A DNA stretch of 5,140 nt from JBBRLA01 sp038231615. Its GTDB lineage: Bacteria; Myxococcota_A; Polyangia; Palsa-1104; JAEUJZ01. This document shows positions 1-4,969 of this stretch, piece by piece. Numbering within the stretch: position 1 is the stretch's first letter; every line of letters starts with the position of its first letter. Below the pieces are notes generated by a model. That model searched no databases. It had not been told where the DNA came from and worked only from the letters and a program-made list of their open reading frames with translations. The position numbers and the translations under genes are program-made. Where the stretch lies: assembly GCA_038231615.1 (NCBI GenBank), contig JBBRLA010000622.1, forward strand, positions 1 through 5,140, given 5' to 3'.

Positions 1-6
1 CATGGG

Positions 7-301
7 TAGATCCTACTTGTTGACCCGCTCTTGTCGAGCGGGGCTGTTCGTAAGACCCCGTTCAAACCGTGCATGCGGATTTCCCGCACACGGCTTACCG
101 GTGGTCTTCTTGGCCGAGCTTCCCGATGAGCGTCACCGCACCGGGGTGTCCTGGTGAACTTGTGCCATCTTGCTTCCGGCTTGGCTCCTGCCCATAGCCC
201 GTTTTGAGGTTGTCGTGGGCGGGACTTTCACCCGCTGGAGAAGCGCAGCATGAAGTCGCCCCTTGGCCTTTCGGCTGAAGGTTCTCTTCTTCACGGCGCA
301 C
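7..301 (-). mobile_element. Compact ORF-less group II intron or intron remnant
   Basis: Read on the minus strand, the element begins GTGCGCC at 301, matching the bacterial group II 5' consensus GUGYG. It then has the domain I element GGGTGAAAGTCCCG (220-233), a candidate EBS1 TATGGG (191-196), a domain V hairpin (64-96) and a domain VI-like stem-loop (about 11-55). EBS1 can pair with the last six exon bases before the 5' end, CCCATG (302-307), with five Watson-Crick pairs and one G-U. The 3' end is near the left window edge, perhaps after CTAC at about 7, and cannot be fixed. No reverse transcriptase/maturase frame lies between domain I and domain V. The total of about 295 nt is much shorter than usual group II ribozymes, so domains II-IV are reduced or deleted. 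It may be a degenerate copy, an intron mobilised in trans, or part of a larger element extending left of the window. Confidence 0.6.
64..96 (-). ncRNA. Group II intron domain V catalytic hairpin
   Basis: On the minus strand this 33-nt stretch folds as an 8-bp lower stem (AAGCCGTG with CACGGTTT, including the expected G-U), a two-nucleotide TG bulge on the 3' side, a 5-bp upper stem (TGCGG with CCGCA) and a GAAA-containing loop. The AGC catalytic triad is at 95-93. Size, bulge position, triad and loop all match canonical domain V, which makes this the strongest single piece of evidence for a group II intron here. A domain VI-like structure follows: outer stem TCTTAC (50-55) with GTAGGA (11-16), enclosing a perfect 7-bp hairpin (24-42). 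Confidence 0.75.
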
Positions 302-574
302 CATGGGGCGCAGCCTACCACATCCGCCGCTCGTGGGGTGGTAAGGAGCGCATCGGTAAGGAGGTCATATACGGGGCCGAGCGCATTGATTGACCGACCG
401 ACCGATCGGCCAGCCAACTTTTCCGGGACTGGTTTCGCTTTTCCATGATGCAGACCCCATCGGCGCTGGCGCTCAGGCTCTGGATGGGGCTGCGACCTTT
501 TTTGGGCCGAAAATCCTCATTTCGCCCACGCCAACCGCTGGTGCACAGAAAAAAACACTGATTTCACGGGTCCG

Positions 575-837
575 CTCGTCAAAAACCCGTTCCGCTCGCC
601 TGCGCACAGGCAAATCCTGATCCGCGCAAGAGCGCCGATGTTCCGCGCAGCAGCCGCTATGATTCACCGAGCAGGGCCGATGTTCCGCGCAGCTGCGCTA
701 CTGTTCCGCGGAACAGTAGCGCAGCCCCCCGGAACAGGTTTTGCCCGTGCGCAGGCAAGCGGAACGGGTTCCCAGGCTGCCGGAAGCCGGTTTATGCCTG
801 CTGGAGGCCCATCCGCACGGCCGGAAGCCGTTTTATA
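575..837. repeat. Inverted array of CGGAAC-headed modules
   Basis: The stretch divides into modules that each begin with CGGAAC or a close variant. To the right of 708/709 they lie on the plus strand with lengths 21, 30, 21 and 41 (709-729, 730-759, 760-780, 781-821) plus a start at 822. To the left they lie on the minus strand with lengths 21, 42, 21, 30 and 20 (708 back to 575). The arms 584-619 and 735-770 are inverted copies matching at 33 of 36 positions. GCCGATGTTCCGCGCAGC is an exact 18-bp direct repeat at 634-651 and 676-693, a 42-bp period. CGGAAGCCG-(G/T)TTTAT recurs at 781 and 822. The left side carries 63 extra bases (42+21), which explains the shifted centre of the outer arms. 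No transposase or CRISPR-associated gene is nearby. Confidence 0.8.
692..725. repeat. Perfect 34-bp palindrome
   Basis: The left half GCTGCGCTACTGTTCCG (692-708) is the exact reverse complement of 709-725, with no spacer. Symmetry ends at 691/726. It is the centre of the inverted module array. As DNA it could extrude a cruciform or bind a dimeric protein. As RNA it would form a long hairpin closed by a small loop on either strand. No T-run follows, so a classical intrinsic terminator is unlikely. Confidence 0.9.
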
Positions 838-1064
838 CGAGTTGAAGCCCGATAAAGCGCGCTTCGTCATCAAGAACCCGGCGCTGCACGCCGATGAGAG
901 AACCGCACCCCGTTCGTTGACAACTGAAGAGACGAGAAAGAATCGATGAGCCGATGCGGGGCGGAGAGGCCCGCCACCCGAGAGATCGCCACCGCAAGGC
1001 GGCCCCCTCGGGCAAGCCGCCTCCCGCCCCGTCCGGCCCGTCATGTCAGGCACTCCTCGTCGAG

Positions 1065-1080
1065 GGCCGGTAAGCCGGCC
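1065..1080 (-). terminator. Hairpin downstream of the UPF0158 gene
   Basis: GGCCGG-TAAG-CCGGCC forms a 6-bp GC-only stem with a tetraloop, about 48 bases past the stop of the minus-strand gene ending at 1128. There is no T-tract after it in the direction of transcription, so a role in termination or mRNA 3'-end stability is only a suggestion. Confidence 0.25.
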
Positions 1081-1086
1081 ACTAAC

Positions 1087-1118
1087 GATTCCCGGATTCC
1101 CCGATTCCCCGATTCCCC
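1087..1118. repeat. 8-bp tandem repeat, four copies
   Basis: Four consecutive copies of GATTCCC(G/C). The first ends in G and the other three are identical GATTCCCC. The repeat lies just beyond the stop codon of the minus-strand gene at 1128, so it would be in its 3' untranslated region. Exact short tandem copies like these are prone to slippage and may vary in number between strains. Confidence 0.85.
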
Positions 1119-1127
1119 GGCTGGGTG

Positions 1128-1586
1128 CTACTCCGACTTCCAGGGAGGCAGGTTGCTGGGCTGAAGTTGTTCCGCCTCCAGCCATTCGTCGATCTGCTCC
1201 TGCACGCGCGGCGACTCGACCCGCTGCCAGCGTTGGGCCACCGTCGGGTTCTCCGCCAAAATGCGGTAAAACCCGCCGACCCCGTCCTCCTGCGCCAACA
1301 CCAGGCGCAGGCGCTCCGAAAGATCCGCCTCGCCCACCGTCGCCACGAAGGCCCGCATCCGGGCGTGCCGCTCGACGCCCACCTGCGCCGACAGCCACAC
1401 TGCCACGTGGCGGTCGAAGTCCAGCGTGTCCGCCAGGTCCACCCCTTCAACCTCGCCGAAGTAGCACAAAAGGCCCGTGCGCAGGTTCAGATAGGGCAGC
1501 GGGCCTCCATCCCACGTGGGGTCGAAGCGCTCAAAGGCGCGCTTCAGTCCGAGCCAGTCCACCTCGACTTGCCTGGGCCTTTTCAT
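1128..1586 (-). CDS. UPF0158 family protein
   Basis: A 152-residue soluble protein with no signal peptide or membrane segment. The N-terminus has the family-like pattern VDWLGLKRAFE, then LPYLNLRTGLLCYF (residues about 30-43), where UPF0158 members carry a 'YLDLETGEV'-type strand. The C-terminal half, RMRAFVATV through GGFYRILAENPTVAQRW to DEWLEAEQLQP, matches the usual arrangement of a FI.TI-like helix, an 'AFRRFKDVL..P..R..W' helix and a final 'WLE...I.P'. The biochemical function of this family is not established. The start at 1586 follows GGAGG (1590-1594) with only three intervening bases, which is tight, but no better in-frame start exists. It is transcribed alone, divergent from the tail-tube gene 116 bases away. 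Family assignment is by recalled motif pattern, not by search. Confidence 0.8.
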   Translation of the reverse strand: MKRPRQVEVDWLGLKRAFERFDPTWDGGPLPYLNLRTGLLCYFGEVEGVDLADTLDFDRHVAVWLSAQVGVERHARMRAFVATVGEADLSERLRLVLAQEDGVGGFYRILAENPTVAQRWQRVESPRVQEQIDEWLEAEQLQPSNLPPWKSE

Positions 1587-1603
1587 GAACCTCCGTCTGG
1601 TTC

Positions 1604-1682
1604 ATGGTACCACGCAACCCCGCGCCCGGCATGGCCGATAACCCTTGCGGGAGACCCCAGCCCAGTGGCGCCGTGGTATCCT
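1604..1682. promoter_or_regulatory. Mirrored promoter-like elements in divergent spacer
   Basis: The 116-base spacer between the UPF0158 gene and the tail-tube gene contains CGTGGTACCAT on the minus strand (1614-1604) and CGTGGTATCCT on the plus strand (1672-1682). They match at 9 of 11 positions and lie a similar distance (about 17-20 bases) upstream of their respective start codons. Each ends in a hexamer (TACCAT, TATCCT) sharing four of six bases with a -10 box. They could be two similar promoters or the arms of a shared operator. No convincing -35 is seen for either. Confidence 0.35.
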
Positions 1683-1702
1683 TTAACCGAGGTCAGACCG
1701 AC

Positions 1703-2656
1703 ATGAACATCGACAAATCCCAGCGCGCGTACATCTCCAGCCGGTTCATGCTTGAACTGGACGGCGCCGAGACCGTCGGCACCCTCCAGAGCATCGACGG
1801 CGGCGCCTTCAAGTCCGACGTCGTCGAGGAGCAGGTCGGCAAGGAAGGACAGGCCACGCGCTACCCGGGCCGTCCCAAGTACGACGACATCACCGTGCAA
1901 GTCGGCATGGCCATGGCGCCTCGCTTCTGGAACTGGATCAAGGACAGCTTCAACTACGACGCCAAGCGCAAAAATGGCGCGATCATTGCCCTGGACTACG
2001 ACAACCACGAGCGCTGGCGGCGCACCTTCCAGGGGGCGCTCATCACCGAGGTCGGCTTCCCGGCCCTCGACGGCGGCGCCAAGGACCCGGCGTACATGAC
2101 GGTGAAGTTCGCCGTCGAGCGCATCAAGGAAGAAAAGCCCAAAAACGAAAAGCACAAGGCGGAGCAGGAAGACCAGGACGAGTGGAAAAAGCAGGGCCTG
2201 TGGCTGCCCAGCAACTTCACCTTCAAGATGGACCACTTCAACGGCGACAACCATCTGAACGCGAAGATCGACGCCTTCACGGTGAAGCAGTCGGTCATCG
2301 AATGCCCGACGGGGGGCTTTTTGGAGACCACCAAGGAACCGGGGCGCGTCGAATTCCCCAAGTTCTCGATCACGGTGCTGCAAAAGGACGCGGAGCCGTG
2401 GATGGAATGGTACGATCAGTTCGTCCGCCAGGGGCTGCACCTGCCGTCGCAGGAGAAGACGGGGCACATCACCTACCTGAAGCGCAACATGAAGCTCAGC
2501 GAGGCGCTGATCACGCTGCACCTGCACGGGCTGGGCGTCCTGGGCGTGGCCCCGGTGAAGCACGACGCCAAGCAGGAGCAGATGCAGCAGGTCAAGGTGG
2601 ACCTGTACTGCGAATCGATCGAGTTGGAGCCAGGACAGGGGTCGGTGCCAAAGTAG
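1703..2656 (+). CDS. Two-domain phage tail tube (T4 gp19-like) protein
   Basis: A 317-residue protein related to the T4 gp19/Hcp-like tail tube family, which forms the inner tube of contractile tails and extracellular injection systems. The first domain (about residues 10-141) has the expected order: F-x-L-E-L-DG near 15-21, a GTLQSIDGGAFKSDVVEEQVG strand/loop, KYDDITVQVGMAM, an amphipathic helix FWNWIKDSF (75-83) and a final strand YMTVKFAVERI. A charged Lys/Glu linker (about 142-163) leads to a second domain (about 169-310) with the same order: NFTFKMDHF, INAFTVKQ-like DAFTVKQSV, FPKFSITVL, helix PWMEWYDQFV and final VKVDLYCESIEL. Family members usually have about 145-170 residues, so this is a tandem duplication or fusion. 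The start at 1703 is preceded by GAGG (1689-1692) 10 bases upstream; a longer frame from 1604 lacks this support. No sheath, baseplate, spike or ATPase gene is in the window. Confidence 0.82.
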   Translation: MNIDKSQRAYISSRFMLELDGAETVGTLQSIDGGAFKSDVVEEQVGKEGQATRYPGRPKYDDITVQVGMAMAPRFWNWIKDSFNYDAKRKNGAIIALDYDNHERWRRTFQGALITEVGFPALDGGAKDPAYMTVKFAVERIKEEKPKNEKHKAEQEDQDEWKKQGLWLPSNFTFKMDHFNGDNHLNAKIDAFTVKQSVIECPTGGFLETTKEPGRVEFPKFSITVLQKDAEPWMEWYDQFVRQGLHLPSQEKTGHITYLKRNMKLSEALITLHLHGLGVLGVAPVKHDAKQEQMQQVKVDLYCESIELEPGQGSVPK

Positions 2657-2662
2657 GGGCTG

Positions 2663-2715
2663 GCCGTGCCTGTATAGCCGGGCAAGAGCCAGGCTATCAA
2701 CTCAGGTGTCACGGC
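2663..2715. terminator. Long imperfect hairpin between convergent genes
   Basis: Nested pairings GCCGTG/CACGGC (2663-2668, 2710-2715), CCTG/CAGG (2669-2672, 2703-2706), ATAGCC/GGCTAT (2674-2679, 2692-2697) and GGC/GCC (2681-2683, 2688-2690) close on an AAGA loop. It begins seven bases after the tail-tube stop and lies downstream of the opposing gene ending at 2774. Position and symmetry suggest a bidirectional terminator or 3'-end structure, but no T-run follows on either strand. A smaller 5-bp GC hairpin at 2752-2765 lies just past the end of the minus-strand gene. Confidence 0.5.
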
Positions 2716-2773
2716 TTCTGGGGCTTTGGGTCCGGCGCAGTAACGTGCCTGCCGGCCAGGGCCGGTGCCGACG

Positions 2774-4459
2774 CTACTTGAGGTCCAGGTCGACGCGGAC
2801 CTCGCCGCCCTCGCGGATGTCGGCGGAGTCGCTGGCGGTGGCGCCGTCTAGTGAGGTGGCCAGCACCGAAATCTTGCCGGTGGGCAGCGAACCCAGGCGG
2901 AATTCGCCCCGGGCGTTCGCGGTGCCCTGCCCGATCTCGCTGCCGCTTTCGTCGAGTACGTGAACGCGGACGCTGGCCGGGGCGCCGCTGCGATCGCGCA
3001 CCCGCACGGCCACGGCGCCGGCCTGGGAGGGTTCGAGGCGGACGTCTCGCAGGCTGATGCCGCCGGGGCGATCGGCGGCGAGGAGCTGCACGGCTCGGCG
3101 CAGGGGGGCGTAACCCGGGGCCTGCACAAGCAGCGTAGCGTCGCCGGTGGGCAGGCCGGAGCGGCTGAAGCGCCCGTCTCGCGCCACGTGGATGACGACC
3201 GGGGGTCCGTGGGCGCCGCTCGGAGTGAGGGTCAGGCGCACCCGAGGCGGGGGGGTGCCGAGGCGACGATCGCGCACCTCACCCTCGATGCCGGCGCCGG
3301 GGAGGAGTTGGAGGCGAAGGCGGGCCAAGGTGGCGGGGACGGCCTGGATGAGGGGCGCGAAGCCGGGGTGCTGGATCGAGAGGGTGGCCGCCGCGCCAGA
3401 GAGGCCGGACAGAGCGAACTGGCCGCGGGCGTCGGTGAGAGCGACAAGCTGCCGGCGTCCGGCCTTCACCTCCACCCTCACCCCCGGCAAACCGAACGCA
3501 CGATCGTCGAGGACCACGCCGGTGAGGGGGGCGCGGGGTTCGCCGGGGTCGGGGTCGGCGAGTTCGGCGGGGCTGCCTTCGGGGAAGGTGTCGCTGCCGG
3601 CGGGGGTGGCCAGGGACGCGGAGGTGGGCAAAAGGCGCAGGACCACGCGGGGGCCGGTCTCGAAGTCTTTTTCGTTGCCCCTTCTGGAGGTGAGGAGGAT
3701 CTCCGCCGTGGCCAGGAGGCCGTCGCGGCTGGCGACGAGCTGCACCCGCCCCGGTGGCACGAATGGGATGCGCGCGATGCCGCGGACGTCGGTGACCGCC
3801 CGGATGCCGCGGGCCCCGAGGTTTTGACCGAGGTTCTGGTCAAGGTTTTGCCCAAAATTTTGCTCGACGCTGGCGGTGCCCTCGACCACGTCCCTGGGAA
3901 AGGGCAGCGCGCCATGGAGGACGCCCAGTTCGCCCACGGGATCGAGTTGCCCTGGCCCCGATACCGGCCGCCCCTGCTCATCCACCGGGATGGCGAAGAC
4001 CGCGGCGGCATCGGCGGGCTGGCCGCTGCTGTCGAGGACCTCGACGAAAACCTCGCGGGCACCCGGTACGGGCGGGGTTTTAGCCGGGCGATCGGAATCC
4101 GGGCGGGCGGGACCCTGCAGCGGGGGGACCGGCCTGGCGATCGCCGTGAGCCGGGCTGGCTTGCTTGTCGGGGAACCCGCCTGGCGAGCCAGGAAGAGGC
4201 CGATGCCGATCCCCAGGAACAGCACCAGCGTCAGCGCGGCGAGCGGTGGGAGCACTGAGCGCCAGGTGCCGCCTGGCCGGGGGCCGGATGGGGCCGCTGC
4301 CGCCCCCGGAGTTACCCAGCCTGCCCCCGAAGTTACCGAGGCCGCTCCCGCCGAGGCCGCTCCCGAAGCTTCCCCCGATGATTCCGCGGTGCCCACCGAC
4401 GCTGCCGATGGCGCCGGGGAGGCCCCTTGTGGCGGTGGATGATAAGGCCCCTCTTGCAT
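2774..4459 (-). CDS. Membrane-anchored carboxypeptidase-regulatory-like multidomain protein
   Basis: A 561-residue protein. Residues 1-66 are a Pro/Ala/Ser/Gly-rich disordered segment. A single membrane helix spans about 69-91 (LPPLAALTLVLFLGIGIGLF), then a proline-rich linker to about 135. The rest is a series of about four beta-sandwich modules of the carboxypeptidase-regulatory/transthyretin-like type: about 136-277, 310-390, 391-476 and 482-561. Repeated signatures are T/A-D-x-R-G-x-(A/F) turns (TDVRGIARI, TDARGQFAL, ARDGRFSRSGL, NARGEFRLGSL), followed by 'LP.G....L' and 'PG(F/Y)APL'. The first module carries a QNLG tetrapeptide insert (200-215). Probable topology is N-inside with the modules in the periplasm, suggesting an envelope structural, adhesive or sensing role. 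No enzymatic motif is seen. I chose the start at 4459 because the longer frame (to 4624) would cover the rpmB promoter region and reads as non-coding. Its ribosome site is poor (GAAGG abuts the ATG), so the start is uncertain. Confidence 0.78.
   Translation of the reverse strand: MQEGPYHPPPQGASPAPSAASVGTAESSGEASGAASAGAASVTSGAGWVTPGAAAAPSGPRPGGTWRSVLPPLAALTLVLFLGIGIGLFLARQAGSPTSKPARLTAIARPVPPLQGPARPDSDRPAKTPPVPGAREVFVEVLDSSGQPADAAAVFAIPVDEQGRPVSGPGQLDPVGELGVLHGALPFPRDVVEGTASVEQNFGQNLDQNLGQNLGARGIRAVTDVRGIARIPFVPPGRVQLVASRDGLLATAEILLTSRRGNEKDFETGPRVVLRLLPTSASLATPAGSDTFPEGSPAELADPDPGEPRAPLTGVVLDDRAFGLPGVRVEVKAGRRQLVALTDARGQFALSGLSGAAATLSIQHPGFAPLIQAVPATLARLRLQLLPGAGIEGEVRDRRLGTPPPRVRLTLTPSGAHGPPVVIHVARDGRFSRSGLPTGDATLLVQAPGYAPLRRAVQLLAADRPGGISLRDVRLEPSQAGAVAVRVRDRSGAPASVRVHVLDESGSEIGQGTANARGEFRLGSLPTGKISVLATSLDGATASDSADIREGGEVRVDLDLK
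3815..3862 (-). repeat. In-frame 12-bp repeat coding QN(F/L)(G/D) x4
   Basis: Four successive 12-base units on the minus strand encode QNFG, QNLD, QNLG and QNLG (residues 200-215 of the membrane-anchored protein). They are distinctly AT-richer than the surrounding gene, for example CAAAATTTTGGG and CAAAACCTCGGG. The codons differ between copies, so the expansion is not very recent. It sits as an insert inside the first beta-sandwich module, probably a flexible surface loop. Confidence 0.85.
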
Positions 4460-4573
4460 CCTTCGCTTGTGGCCTCGCTCTTTGACGGGCGGGAGGTCAT
4501 TTTCGCCTCCCCGGCCCCACGATTTTGTGCCAGACTCGCCGGGCTTCCCAAACAAGAATGCTGGGAAAACCTG

Positions 4574-4600
4574 TTGATGATAGCAGGGCGGCGTGATAAA
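4574..4600 (+). promoter_or_regulatory. Possible rpmB promoter
   Basis: TTGATG (4574-4579) and GATAAA (4595-4600) resemble -35 and -10 boxes with a 15-base spacer, slightly short. A TG precedes the ATAAA core. A short inverted repeat GCGGC/GCCGC (4588-4592, 4602-4606) brackets the -10. Transcription would start about 65 bases upstream of rpmB. This is assigned by eye only. Confidence 0.35.
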
Positions 4601-4639
4601 AGCCGCAACTCGCGACCTGTACATACTTCCCGAAAACCG

Positions 4640-4654
4640 ACCCGCCCGGCGGGT
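4640..4654 (+). promoter_or_regulatory. Leader hairpin just upstream of the rpmB ribosome site
   Basis: ACCCG-CCCGG-CGGGT forms a 5-bp stem, or 7 bp with a single-base loop on paper, ending 20 bases before the rpmB start. It lies next to the purine-rich GAGAGCAAAGAGAAG stretch that probably serves as ribosome binding site. It could affect translation, but no known ribosomal-protein leader motif is recognised. Confidence 0.25.
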
Positions 4655-4674
4655 GAGAGCAAAGAGAAGACCAA

Positions 4675-4869
4675 ATGGCCAACAAATGTGACTATTGCGA
4701 GAAGGGGCGGCTCGTCGGCAACAAGGTGAGCCACTCGAACATCAAGAGCAAGAAGGTGCAGCACGCCAACATCCGCCGGGTGCGCGCCGTGGTCAAGGGC
4801 GTGGTCAAGCGGGTGCGCATCTGCAGCCGCTGCCTGCGCACGGGCCTCGTCGAAAAGAAGACCGCCTAG
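4675..4869 (+). CDS. rpmB: 50S ribosomal protein L28 (zinc-binding form)
   Basis: A 64-residue basic protein of the bacterial L28 family, a component of the large ribosomal subunit. The N-terminus MANKCDYCEKGRLVGNKVSHSNIKSKK has the family's typical 'C..CGK...GN.VSHS..K.KR' pattern. The C-terminal RVRICSRCLRTG gives a second cysteine pair. The four cysteines (C5, C8, C50, C53) form the predicted zinc ribbon, so this is the 'C-plus' version rather than the zinc-independent paralogue. Length is normal for the short L28 class. The start follows a purine-rich GAGAAG about six bases upstream. L33, often encoded alongside L28, is not next to it here. The gene appears to be monocistronic. Confidence 0.96.
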   Translation: MANKCDYCEKGRLVGNKVSHSNIKSKKVQHANIRRVRAVVKGVVKRVRICSRCLRTGLVEKKTA

Positions 4870-4876
4870 ATAGATC

Positions 4877-4934
4877 GCGCATCTTGCGCTGACTGTCGCT
4901 GACCGGCCGGCGACAGCCTCCTGTCCAAACAGGA
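4877..4934 (+). terminator. Three small hairpins after rpmB
   Basis: In succession after the rpmB stop: GCGCA-TCT-TGCGC (4877-4889), CTGTCGC with GCGACAG around a 10-base loop (4893-4916), and TCCTGT-CCAA-ACAGGA (4919-4934). None is followed by a T-run. Placement between the rpmB stop and the next start suggests transcription termination or 3'-end protection. Confidence 0.4.
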
Positions 4935-4957
4935 TGGCGTTGTGACAGCCCCGATGT

Positions 4958-4963
4958 TAGTAT
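4958..4963 (+). promoter_or_regulatory. Possible -10 box directly before the last gene
   Basis: TAGTAT matches five of six bases of TATAAT and ends seven bases before the ATG at 4970, so transcription would begin at or next to the start codon. TTGTGA (4940-4945) resembles a -35 but is only 12 bases away, so the -35 is unclear. Confidence 0.3.
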
Positions 4964-4969
4964 TCGCCC

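Larger units (their letters stand above)
302..1127. other. Gene-free region with repeats
   Basis: About 820 bases without a credible gene. The open frames here are GC-driven, lack family signatures and are arginine-, proline- and alanine-rich. Visible structure is a GACC tetranucleotide run (392-403), short A and T homopolymers near 497-502 and 548-555, the inverted module array at 575-837, hairpins around 997-1022 and 1065-1080, and the 8-bp tandem repeat at 1087-1118. A short plus-strand frame ending at 393 may be the tail of a broken gene next to the intron. The whole stretch looks like accessory or decayed DNA. Confidence 0.6.

Noticed and set aside
575..837. CRISPR array or integron attC sites
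   Set aside because: The modules vary in length and sequence, change orientation at a central palindrome, have no constant repeat with unique spacers, and no cas or integrase gene is nearby.
917..943. Perfect TTGACA (917-922) with AAGAAT (938-943)
   Set aside because: The spacer is only 15 bases, the -10 is weak, and the frame that follows (from 946) is a proline/arginine-rich shadow running antisense into the UPF0158 gene.
638..949. 103-residue plus-strand frame starting in the repeat array
   Set aside because: Its first half simply translates the repeat modules. There is no ribosome site and no recognisable protein pattern.
664..1398. 244-residue minus-strand open frame across the repeat region and the UPF0158 gene
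   Set aside because: It overlaps the 3' half of the UPF0158 gene in another frame, spans the repeats, and is mostly Gly/Arg/Ala/Pro without a domain.
1604..1702. 33-residue N-terminal extension of the tail-tube protein
   Set aside because: The homologous fold starts right after the ATG at 1703, which has GAGG 10 bases upstream. The extension overlaps the divergent spacer.
1583..2563. 326-residue minus-strand open frame opposite the tail-tube gene
   Set aside because: It is an exact antisense shadow of a well-supported gene. Its composition is low-complexity Val/Leu/Asp/Arg runs typical of GC-rich complementary frames, with no family motif.
2960..4258. 432-residue plus-strand open frame opposite the membrane-anchored protein
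   Set aside because: It is antisense to a protein with a membrane helix and repeated beta-sandwich signatures. Its Gly/Ala/Glu/Arg-rich composition shows no domain.
4460..4624. Extended N-terminus of the membrane-anchored protein
   Set aside because: The extra 55 residues would come from the divergent spacer that must hold the rpmB promoter. They have mixed composition unlike the rest of the protein and no ribosome site.
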